Positions 7,636 to 14,244 of a stretch of DNA of 15,584 nt are shown piece by piece. Both the position numbers and the translations under genes were made by a program. A model generated the notes under the pieces. The model searched no databases. It worked only from the letters and a program-made list of their open reading frames with translations, and had not been told where the DNA came from. Each line of letters starts with the position of its first letter. The stretch's first letter is position 1. This DNA is from an uncultured euryarchaeote (lineage in GTDB: Archaea > Thermoplasmatota > Thermoplasmata > UBA10834), in NCBI GenBank assembly GCA_937872085.1, contig CALMQK010000165.1, forward strand, positions 1-15,584. The letters run 5' to 3'.

Positions 7636-8307
7636 TCATCGGTCCGCACCAGCGGCACGATCCGTTCCTGAGATCCCGAGAGTCCGTGCCACTTCACGAC
7701 CCTCGGCAGACAATGCCACATGGACCTTGCCAGATCGCAGTTCCGCTTCCACCAGCCTCTCTTTCCGCAGGATCCTCAGGATCCTTTCCGCGGCCTGCCT
7801 TCCAGCAGGTTTCAGGATCTGGAGGAGGTCGTCGAAGAGCATCCCACCGTCCTTTATCGACATGATGAACTTGACCTGGGACATTGTGAACCTATCGACC
7901 GCGGTGACCCCCTTCAGGACCGGCAGTTTCGCGACGCGCTCGTCACAATGGTACGCCTCCTTCCCGAGGCGGAATGCGGAGAACAGAGCCGCGTCCCCCA
8001 GCAACTTCGAGCCTCCACTGATGTTGAGGGCGACCAGGTTCGAGCACCCCGACCCCGGGTCCTTCGAGCATCGAGTCAGGACGTCGCATATCTCCTCGAC
8101 CGTCTCCATGAATCCACTTGTATCCACTGGTTCGAAATCCAGACCATGTCCAGACATCTCCTCCAGGTGCACCAGCTTGAGGAACCCTTCGGTATCCTCT
8201 GCGGACGCCTCACCGACCAGCACGAGCTTCTCGTAGGGCAGGGACTTCATGGCGCTGAGCACCTTGGCGTAATCGTCGCCGCCGAAAGTCGATACCAGGA
8301 CCCTCAC
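7636..8307 (-). CDS. CARF-domain winged-helix regulator (second gene of pair)
   Basis: 223 residues, starting with GTG and sharing GTGA with the end of the upstream gene, so translation is likely coupled. The N-terminal half (about 1-130) looks like a Rossmann-type CARF domain: it starts MRVLVSTFGG and carries the ligand-loop signature LNISGGSKLLG (94-104), comparable to the N-x-x-GGT-K/R loop of Csa3/Csm6-type sensors of cyclic oligonucleotides. Residues about 138-212 look like a winged helix (FTMSQVKFIMSI..., then a helix with GRQAAERILRILRKERLVEAEL). It is likely a transcription regulator that binds DNA in response to a nucleotide ligand. It has Ser where its partner has Thr in the GG(T/S)(K/R) motif. 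No cas gene or CRISPR repeat is in the window. The CARF call is by motif and layout, not by a database search. Confidence 0.7.
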   Translation of the reverse strand: MRVLVSTFGGDDYAKVLSAMKSLPYEKLVLVGEASAEDTEGFLKLVHLEEMSGHGLDFEPVDTSGFMETVEEICDVLTRCSKDPGSGCSNLVALNISGGSKLLGDAALFSAFRLGKEAYHCDERVAKLPVLKGVTAVDRFTMSQVKFIMSIKDGGMLFDDLLQILKPAGRQAAERILRILRKERLVEAELRSGKVHVALSAEGREVARTLGISGTDRAAGADR

Positions 8308-8972
8308 TCGTCATCACCAAGCAGCAACTCCGTCGACTCCTCGAGCATGACGATCTTCTTCCTCGCGTCGTCGGGATGCTTCTCGAGCCTGACTGCCCCC
8401 TTGGAGACGAGGTTCCTGAGGTGATGATTCACCGTCGCCTTGTGCTTCCCGGCAAGAGCCGCGAGCTCCACCTCGGTGAGCCTCTTCGCCCTGTTCTTGA
8501 AAAGGATGCGCAGTATCTCCCTCTCCTCCCCGGACAGCACCTGATTGTACTCCATGCGGAGTAGGGGTAGATGGATCTCCTCGTAGGTCACGTCGTGGAC
8601 GTAGACCGTCGGTATCCCCTCAAGGATGCAGACGAGCAGTGCCGCTGATGATGTCGGCCTTGTTCCGCCCGCGATGTTGAACACCGCGATCTCCTTGCCT
8701 TCCTTCTTGTGCTTTCTCACGTCGCGGCGTATCCTGAGCGCGATGCTCTTGAAATCAAAGGGGTCCTCAAGCTCGATGCCGGTCGCACTGATGTTCATGC
8801 TCTTGCAGTATTCCAGCACTGCGGCCCTCGCGTCGGCGACCTTCTTCGAGGCATCCTGTTCCTTGGGGTCCGCGCCGCAGTAGAAGACCACCTTCTCGAC
8901 CTTGGGCGTGGATTTGATCGTTGGTATCAGCGACTTGGGGCGATATCCGAGGGTTCCGAACACGACTGCCAT
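8304..8972 (-). CDS. CARF-domain winged-helix regulator, Csa3-like (first gene of pair)
   Basis: 222 residues. It starts at the ATG of 8972, preceded by GGTGAG, a strong ribosome site. The N terminus (1-140) fits a CARF fold: VVFGTLGY at strand 1, then the ligand loop FNIAGGTRPTSSAALL (98-113), very like the N-x-x-GGTRP loop of Csa3 and related sensors. Residues about 148-215 form a winged helix (EEREILRILFK, LTEVELAALAGKHKATVNHHLRNL as helix-turn-helix, KGAVRL as start of the wing), ending in an acidic tail. With the overlapping second gene it probably forms a hetero- or homodimeric ligand-sensing regulator. It is transcribed divergently from the HAD/beta-CASP genes, with a 22-base inverted repeat in between that may be its operator. 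Ligand and targets are unknown. Confidence 0.8.
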   Translation of the reverse strand: MAVVFGTLGYRPKSLIPTIKSTPKVEKVVFYCGADPKEQDASKKVADARAAVLEYCKSMNISATGIELEDPFDFKSIALRIRRDVRKHKKEGKEIAVFNIAGGTRPTSSAALLVCILEGIPTVYVHDVTYEEIHLPLLRMEYNQVLSGEEREILRILFKNRAKRLTEVELAALAGKHKATVNHHLRNLVSKGAVRLEKHPDDARKKIVMLEESTELLLGDDE

Positions 8973-9031
8973 TCATCTCACCGAGGTACTGTAGGTCTCT
9001 CAATGCATTTAGTTTCTACGATACCGTTAGA

Positions 9032-9053
9032 TTAATAATGAAACTATTATTAA
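9032..9053. promoter_or_regulatory. Perfect inverted repeat (8+6+8) in a divergent promoter; candidate operator or back-to-back TATA boxes
   Basis: TTAATAAT-GAAACT-ATTATTAA is a perfect dyad with eight-base arms and a six-base spacer, between the CARF regulator genes (-) and the HAD/nuclease genes (+). Each arm also resembles a TATA box; the left arm is identical to the TATA-like TTAATAAT at 11291-11298. It may therefore be two opposed promoters, an operator for the winged-helix regulators, or both. A winged-helix dimer at this site would block transcription both ways. Confidence 0.6.
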
Positions 9054-9095
9054 ATTCTGCCCTCAGTGCTTCTTGGTGAACCGCGAAATCAAGCT

Positions 9096-9114
9096 GTATC
9101 ATCACTGGTGATAC
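9096..9114. repeat. Imperfect dyad ahead of the HAD gene
   Basis: GTATCATCACTGGTGATAC contains the perfect dyad ATCAC-TG-GTGAT (9101-9112), and its outer ends also match as GTATCA/TGATAC on another axis. It lies in the probable leader or promoter of the HAD gene, 45 bases before its ATG. It is a possible regulator site or RNA hairpin. Confidence 0.35.
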
Positions 9115-9158
9115 GATATCAGGCTTTCATCATTACAGGGGCAGCGACTTCTCCAGCC

Positions 9159-9800
9159 ATGGACAGAAGGGATGCTCAGAAGCCGAGGAGGTTCAAGCAT
9201 GTGTTCTTGGATGCCGAGGGAACGCTCTATGTCCCCAAGGGCAAAAGGCTACTGTGGGAGTTCTGGGCGAATCCGTCCCCTGAGGCGGCGGTGGAGTTTT
9301 TCGAGCTCGATAGAGGCGTGGCGGAGACCCTGAAGACGCTGAGGGGCCAAGTCGACACCCTATGTCTCGTGTCTCGTAATTCCTGGCCCATCCTCTCCGC
9401 GATCCTTCAGAAGTACGGGATCGAGAAGTCATTTGACGCAATCATCCTCAACGGGGACAAGGGCAAGAAGATCGAGCGCTACCTCGCCAAGCACGGACTG
9501 AGTAAGGATGAGTCAGTGATGGTCGGAGACATGCCTGCTCTAGATCTCTTCCCCGTGCTCAGGGCAGGGATTGACGCGGTCCTTGTCGACAGGTGGTACA
9601 ACAGGATGGTAAGGGCCGAGAGGATCAAAGGACTCAGCGAGCTTCCTGCCTGGCTGAGGATAGCCGACATTGCCGATAGCATGGGAAAGAACAAGGTGCG
9701 CATCGCCTCGCTGGACGAGTTCGAACCTCAAGGCGATCAAGACAGGGCGCCTTCTCGCGTAGCCGCGACCAAAAGGTTGATTGCCGTCCCGGGCGCATGA
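9159..9800 (+). CDS. HAD-superfamily phosphatase-like hydrolase
   Basis: 213 residues from the ATG at 9159, which directly precedes the catalytic domain. The GTG at 9066 would add 31 residues with no domain features, but lies about where a leaderless transcript from the TATA-like arm at 9032 could start. HAD motif I is FLDAEGTLY (nucleophile D18) with Glu20 where most phosphatases have the second Asp. Motif II is LVSRNS (S72), motif III a lysine in GDKGKKIE (101-104), and motif IV MVGDMPALD (D124, D129). The SRNS stretch and short cap recall the MDP-1/HAD-IIIC group. The substrate is unknown; this family commonly hydrolyses small phosphoesters. The gene ends 37 bases before the beta-CASP nuclease gene, likely one operon. 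The C-terminal 30 residues are polar and probably disordered. Confidence 0.8.
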   Translation: MDRRDAQKPRRFKHVFLDAEGTLYVPKGKRLLWEFWANPSPEAAVEFFELDRGVAETLKTLRGQVDTLCLVSRNSWPILSAILQKYGIEKSFDAIILNGDKGKKIERYLAKHGLSKDESVMVGDMPALDLFPVLRAGIDAVLVDRWYNRMVRAERIKGLSELPAWLRIADIADSMGKNKVRIASLDEFEPQGDQDRAPSRVAATKRLIAVPGA

Positions 9801-9837
9801 GGTGACACAGTTGAGAGGAAGAGCGAGGCGCAGCAAG

Positions 9838-11205
9838 ATGATCAGCATCACGGCTTACGGCGGGGTGGATCACATAGGCGGCAACAAGATCCTGCTCGAG
9901 GACGGGGACTCCAGGATATTCCTCGACTTCGGCGAACCGTTCAACATGAAGGACGAATACTTCGTTGACTGGCTGTTGCCACGCGAGTCAAGGACAGGGC
10001 TCAAGGACTACTTCTTCTTCGACCTCATGCCTCAGATTAAGGGCGTGTACGGGGAGAAGTGGCTCGAGGATACGGATCTGAAGTACTCGAAGCCTGAGTT
10101 CGACGCGATATTCATCTCACATATGCACTTTGACCACGCCATGCACCTTAGGTTCGTCGATGACAAGATTCCAGTCTATCTAGGAGCAGCTGCGGACGCC
10201 ATCCGACGATCCTGGCAAGAGACCAGCGGTGCTTTCGTCAATTTCGGGAAACACGAATTCAAGACATTTAGGACTGGGTCGAAGATCAAGGTCGGATCCC
10301 TCGAGGTCGAGCCCATACATGTCGATCATTCTGTTCCAGGCGCGTACGGTTTTCTCGTCCACACATCGGCGGGATGCGTCGTCTACACCGGGGACCTCAG
10401 GCTGCATGGACCGAGGAGCGACATGACTAGGGAGTTCGTCAAGCGGGCGGCAGAGGAGAAGCCGATCGCCCTGATATGCGAGGGCACGCGGGTCTCTCCC
10501 GAAGATCCCAGGGAGGATCTTTCGGAGAAGCAGGTTGAGGATAGGGCTAGGAAGCTGGTGGCGGGCAGCAAGAAGCTTGCAATCGTCTCTTTCTACCCCA
10601 AGGATGTCGACCGCATGCGTACATACAGGGATGTGGCAGAGGCAACCGGGAGGAAGTTCGTGGTGTCGACAAAGGTGGCCCACCTCCTCGAGTCCTTGAA
10701 GGACGACAGTCGGATTTCTGTCCCAGACCCGATGACGGACCCGAACATGTTGGTCTATGTCCGCCAAGGCATGTCCAGGCCGTTGCCATTTGACAATCGC
10801 TACCAGGAGATGCTGGGGAGCAAGAACAGCCATGTGGTATGTTGCGACGATATCGCCAAACACCAGGAACAGTTCATCTTCCAGACTGACATAATGCAGC
10901 TGACCGAGCTCATAGACATACTCCCAAGCCCGGGAAGCCTCTTCATCAGGTCCAAGAGTGAGCCGTTCGAGGAGGACGATGTTCAGGAGGAAATCCTGCA
11001 GAACTGGATCAAGCGGTTCAACCTTGACTTCCACCAGGCGCATGCGTCAGGGCACGCCAACAAGGAAGAGATATTCGACATCATCCGTAGGATCGACCCG
11101 AAGGTCGTGGTGCCCGTGCACACCGAACACGCGGACTTGTTCAAGAAGTGCGGAAGGGCGGTCAAGCGCCCTGTTGCCCGCGAAAGCATCTCATTGTCGA
11201 AATGA
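9838..11205 (+). CDS. RNase J-like metallo-beta-lactamase/beta-CASP nuclease
   Basis: 455 residues. Metal-site motifs of the metallo-beta-lactamase fold are visible: HMHFDH (H95, H97, D99, H100), H164 in PIHVDHS, and D186 in YTGD. The beta-CASP part carries motif A as E215 (LICEGTRV), motif B as H406 in ASGHANKEE, and motif C as HTEH (428-431) after PKVVVP. This is the pattern of RNase J and relatives that process or degrade RNA, though ligand-hydrolysing relatives exist. I chose the ATG at 9838, with GAGG nine bases upstream. A TTG at 9811 behind TGAGGTGA (9798-9805) is a real alternative that would add nine basic residues. The gene closely follows the HAD gene. Its N-terminal region between the first strand and HMHFDH (about 35-90, aromatic and acidic) is longer than I expect for archaeal RNase J, suggesting a divergent subgroup. 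Confidence 0.85.
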   Translation: MISITAYGGVDHIGGNKILLEDGDSRIFLDFGEPFNMKDEYFVDWLLPRESRTGLKDYFFFDLMPQIKGVYGEKWLEDTDLKYSKPEFDAIFISHMHFDHAMHLRFVDDKIPVYLGAAADAIRRSWQETSGAFVNFGKHEFKTFRTGSKIKVGSLEVEPIHVDHSVPGAYGFLVHTSAGCVVYTGDLRLHGPRSDMTREFVKRAAEEKPIALICEGTRVSPEDPREDLSEKQVEDRARKLVAGSKKLAIVSFYPKDVDRMRTYRDVAEATGRKFVVSTKVAHLLESLKDDSRISVPDPMTDPNMLVYVRQGMSRPLPFDNRYQEMLGSKNSHVVCCDDIAKHQEQFIFQTDIMQLTELIDILPSPGSLFIRSKSEPFEEDDVQEEILQNWIKRFNLDFHQAHASGHANKEEIFDIIRRIDPKVVVPVHTEHADLFKKCGRAVKRPVARESISLSK

Positions 11206-11288
11206 CCACGGGCGCTCCAATGATTGGGATATGTGCCCTGGAAAGTGGATGAAGACTCCTCAGTCGAACTTCATTGTACACCCAAATC

Positions 11289-11299
11289 GCTTAATAATC
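11289..11299 (+). promoter_or_regulatory. TATA box of the tdh-kbl operon
   Basis: GCTTAATAATC is about 50 bases before the tdh ATG, giving a predicted start near 11320 and a short leader that carries GGAG at 11327-11330. The region 11206-11343 otherwise shows no gene. Confidence 0.6.
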
Positions 11300-11343
11300 A
11301 AGACTAAGGTCCACTCTTGGACAGTAGGAGCTGTGAACCGTAG

Positions 11344-12411
11344 ATGCGCGCTGTTGTCAAGCGGAACAGGGAGCCAGGAGCCTCGATCGAGGACGTGGAC
11401 AAGCCAGTCGCCGGGAAGGGCGAGGTCTTGGTCCAGACGAAGATGACCTCCATCTGTGGCACGGACGTTCACATATGGGACTGGAACCACTGGGCCCAGA
11501 AGCGCGTCAAGACGCTGCCGATCATATTCGGACACGAGTTCTGCGGAGAGGTCGTCCAGGTGGGCAAGGGCGTCAGGAAGGTCAAGGTGGGTGACATGGT
11601 CTCCGCCGAGACGCACATCGTGGACGGCACATGCTATCAGTGCCGGACCGGAAGGATGCACATCTGCCGGAACATGAAGATCCTGGGCGTCGACACCGAC
11701 GGGGTCTTCGCTGAGTACGTCAAGCTCCCTGAGCGAAACGCGATGAAGCTTCCGAAGGGGTTTGACCCAAAGCTTGGGTCTCTCTTGGAGCCCCTTGGCA
11801 ACGCCACGTTCACCGTCTTCCCGAACGACTGCTTCCACGACATAAAGGACAAAAACGTTGTCGTCGCTGGCTGCGGACCGATCGGTCTTATGGCGATCGC
11901 TCTTTTGAAGACAATGGGCGCGAAGCAGGTGTTGGCAACCGAGCTCGGTAGCGAAAAGGTGAGGACCGAGCTGGCGAAGAAGCTGGGCGCGGACCATGTG
12001 CTCGATGCTGCTATGGGGAACGGAGCGCTCGTCAAGAAGGTCAAGGAGCTGACTGACGACAATGGCGCGGATGTATGTCTCGAGATGTCGGGAGCGGCAC
12101 CGGCCCTCAGGCAGGTCTTCGAGATGCTGACTCCCGGTGGGAGAGTTTCCATACTCGGGCTCTACAACGACCCTGTCACGCTCGATGTAAACAATGCGAT
12201 CACGTTCAAGAGCGCCACGGTCTTTGGCATTACCGGCCGGAAGATGTTCCAGACCTGGGACCTCATGTTCGAAGTCATGAAGAAGCCTGCCTTCAGGTCG
12301 AAGCTCTTATCGATAGTCACGCACACCTTACCCATAAGGGACATCGAGAAAGGGATGGAACTCATTCGCTCGAAGAAGGCCGCGAAGGTCTCACTCAAGC
12401 CCGAGTGGTGA
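11344..12411 (+). CDS. tdh: L-threonine 3-dehydrogenase
   Basis: Zinc-dependent medium-chain dehydrogenase that oxidises L-threonine to 2-amino-3-ketobutyrate with NAD+. 355 residues, near the family norm of about 345. Catalytic zinc ligands fit C38, H64 and E65 (GHE), with E149 (LEPLGN) nearby. The nucleotide-binding motif is AGCGPIG at about residues 176-182. The TDH signature ILGVDTDGVFAEY (113-125) is present. The structural-zinc lobe keeps C97, C100 and C108, but the first position, normally Cys, is D94 (ETHIVDGTCYQC). Four bases separate its stop from the kbl ATG, so the two are an operon that turns threonine into glycine and acetyl-CoA. A weak ribosome site (GGAG) lies 13 bases upstream of the ATG. 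Confidence 0.95.
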   Translation: MRAVVKRNREPGASIEDVDKPVAGKGEVLVQTKMTSICGTDVHIWDWNHWAQKRVKTLPIIFGHEFCGEVVQVGKGVRKVKVGDMVSAETHIVDGTCYQCRTGRMHICRNMKILGVDTDGVFAEYVKLPERNAMKLPKGFDPKLGSLLEPLGNATFTVFPNDCFHDIKDKNVVVAGCGPIGLMAIALLKTMGAKQVLATELGSEKVRTELAKKLGADHVLDAAMGNGALVKKVKELTDDNGADVCLEMSGAAPALRQVFEMLTPGGRVSILGLYNDPVTLDVNNAITFKSATVFGITGRKMFQTWDLMFEVMKKPAFRSKLLSIVTHTLPIRDIEKGMELIRSKKAAKVSLKPEW

Positions 12412-12415
12412 GGAA

Positions 12416-13615
12416 ATGGCTGCCAGGAACCCTGTAGGATTTCTAAGGACCGAGTATGAGGACCTCGTAAGGAACGAGCTGGATTGGAAACTGCGTGTCC
12501 TCGAGGGACCGAGTGCGCCAAGATGCGTCGTCGACGGCAAGAGCGTGCTCATGCTGTGCTCGAACAACTATCTGGGCCTGAGCAACCATCCGAGCCTCAA
12601 GAGGGCCGCTATCGAGGCGGTGAGGTCGCACGGGGCCGGTTCCGGTTCAGTTCGGCCCATCGCGGGCAACATGGATCTTCATATGGAGCTTGAACGCCGC
12701 CTCGCGAAGTTCAAGGAGGCCGAGGCCTCGCTCGTCTTCCAGACCGGCTTTGCGGCGAACGCGGGGCTCATCCCCCAGCTAGCCGACGCCGGGGACATCA
12801 TAGTCAGCGACGAACTGAACCACGGGAGCATAATCGACGGTGTGAGGCTATCCAGAGCGGACAGGGCCGTTTACAAGCATTGCGACACGGGCGACCTTGG
12901 CAAGGTGCTCTCCAAGGTCGAAGAACATGACCCTCCGTATTGCAAGATACTGATAATCACTGATGGAGTGTTCAGCATGGACGGCGACATCGCCCCTTTG
13001 GACGGTATCTCCAAGCTGGCTCACGACCATGGGGCGATGTTGTATGTGGACGACGCCCACGGCGAGGGGGTCCTGGGGAAGGAAGGACGCGGGATCGCTT
13101 CACATTTCATGCTGAAGTACGACGACGTGCATGTCGAGATGGGCACTTTCTCGAAGGCGTTCGGGGTCGTCGGCGGACATGTCTCAGGAAGCAGGGACCT
13201 CGTCAACTTCGCCTACAACAAGTCCAGGACATGGCTGTTGAGCGGCTCGCATCCTCCGGCGGTGGTCGCCGCTTGCATCGCCGCGATCGATGTGCTCGAG
13301 AAGGAGCCGAAGCACGTGAAGAACCTCTGGAGCAACACCGACCATTTCCGGAAGGAGATCCGGGCGATGGGGTTCGACACCGGGAAGAGCCAGACACCCA
13401 TAATCCCAGTGATGATAGGTGACAGCGGGGCCGCGAGGAAGTTCAGTGCGCGACTGTTCGAGCTCGGCGTCTTCGCGCTCCCGATCGTCTTCCCCATGGT
13501 GGCGAAGGACAAGGCACGTATCCGGACGATCATGAACGCCGCGCTCACGAAGGAGGATTTGGACCAAGCGCTGTCCACGTTCGAGAAGGTGGGTCGGGAG
13601 ATGAAGCTGATCTAG
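12416..13615 (+). CDS. kbl: Glycine C-acetyltransferase (2-amino-3-ketobutyrate CoA ligase)
   Basis: PLP enzyme of the alpha-oxoamine synthase family that cleaves 2-amino-3-ketobutyrate with CoA to glycine and acetyl-CoA. 399 residues, the normal length. Visible features are SNNYLGL (49-55), ELNHGSIIDG (133-142), DGVFSMDGDIAPL (183-195), DDAHGEG (212-218) and the Schiff-base lysine K247 in TFSKAFG. GGTGAGG at the end of tdh serves as its ribosome site. The partner tdh gene makes Kbl more likely than 8-amino-7-oxononanoate synthase or serine palmitoyltransferase. It is the only gene here ending in TAG, and it ends three bases before the stop of the converging zinc-ribbon gene. Confidence 0.95.
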   Translation: MAARNPVGFLRTEYEDLVRNELDWKLRVLEGPSAPRCVVDGKSVLMLCSNNYLGLSNHPSLKRAAIEAVRSHGAGSGSVRPIAGNMDLHMELERRLAKFKEAEASLVFQTGFAANAGLIPQLADAGDIIVSDELNHGSIIDGVRLSRADRAVYKHCDTGDLGKVLSKVEEHDPPYCKILIITDGVFSMDGDIAPLDGISKLAHDHGAMLYVDDAHGEGVLGKEGRGIASHFMLKYDDVHVEMGTFSKAFGVVGGHVSGSRDLVNFAYNKSRTWLLSGSHPPAVVAACIAAIDVLEKEPKHVKNLWSNTDHFRKEIRAMGFDTGKSQTPIIPVMIGDSGAARKFSARLFELGVFALPIVFPMVAKDKARIRTIMNAALTKEDLDQALSTFEKVGREMKLI

Positions 13616-13618
13616 TCG

Positions 13619-14107
13619 TCAGCGTTCCTTCTCTTCTTCCGTCTCCTGTCGCTCCTCGACGGAGAGCTTGAACTCCTCGTGGGGGGTGACCACCTCGAAG
13701 ACGATGGTGTCGACGATGCCCTTCTCCTTCATGGACTGCTTGGGCGGAAGCAGGTGGTGCTTTTCGAACAGCTTCACCAGCTGGTCATTCCCGTCGTCAC
13801 TTACCGCCTTCTTCATCACCGCGGGCTTCTTCCAGAATTGGGGTCCGAGCTTCGCGATCGTCCTTCTGCCTTCGATTTGAAGGATGACGATGTCATGGCT
13901 CTTGGAGAAGTACCTGTCTCGTATGCTCGCCTGGATCTCCACCCCGCGATTTCTGTTCGGCCCTTGCCAGATCGTGGCCTCGAAAGTCTCCCCTGCTGCT
14001 GATTCGGGAGCCAATCCCGCTGCCTTCGGTGGGAACGTGAGGACATGGCATGAGGGGCAGAACATCTCGCCAGTCTCCTTCCTGCATCTGGGACAAACCC
14101 GCCTCAT
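13619..14107 (-). CDS. Zinc-ribbon protein of unknown function
   Basis: 162 residues from the ATG at 14107, placed right behind GGGGGAG; a TTG at 14137 would add ten residues. The N terminus is a four-cysteine zinc ribbon (C5-x2-C8 and C17-x2-C20, VCPRCRKETGEMFCPSC). The rest, about residues 40-150, seems a mixed alpha/beta domain with a basic middle (RRTIAKLGPQFWKKPAVMKK) and ends in a highly charged Glu/Arg tail. I do not recognise the family. The ribbon plus basic region would suit nucleic-acid binding, but that is only a guess. It is divergent from the dehydrogenase-like operon and convergent with kbl. Confidence 0.75.
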   Translation of the reverse strand: MRRVCPRCRKETGEMFCPSCHVLTFPPKAAGLAPESAAGETFEATIWQGPNRNRGVEIQASIRDRYFSKSHDIVILQIEGRRTIAKLGPQFWKKPAVMKKAVSDDGNDQLVKLFEKHHLLPPKQSMKEKGIVDTIVFEVVTPHEEFKLSVEERQETEEEKER

Positions 14108-14206
14108 GACTCCCCCTTGTGTCGTCCGGTGAATCAACTACACACACATCAAGGTTCGTATGCCGACACTTGAGCAACTGGCAGGTGCGGCCGAGACCCA
14201 TCGGCG

Positions 14207-14218
14207 ACATATATTAAT
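14207..14218. promoter_or_regulatory. TATA box in the divergent region before the dehydrogenase-like operon
   Basis: ACATATATTAAT lies about 30 bases upstream of the GTG (14245) and ATG (14251) candidates of the [2Fe-2S]/FAD gene, so its transcript would be leaderless or nearly so. The element is close to symmetric and may also serve the zinc-ribbon gene on the other strand. Confidence 0.6.
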
Positions 14219-14244
14219 CACATAATCGGGTTGGCCGTTCATGC

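Noticed and set aside
7636..8972. CRISPR array or cas genes next to the CARF regulators
   Set aside because: No spaced direct repeats and no Cas-like proteins are found on either side within the window.
11260..11997. A 245-residue minus-strand frame over tdh
   Set aside because: Antisense shadow of a clear threonine dehydrogenase gene.
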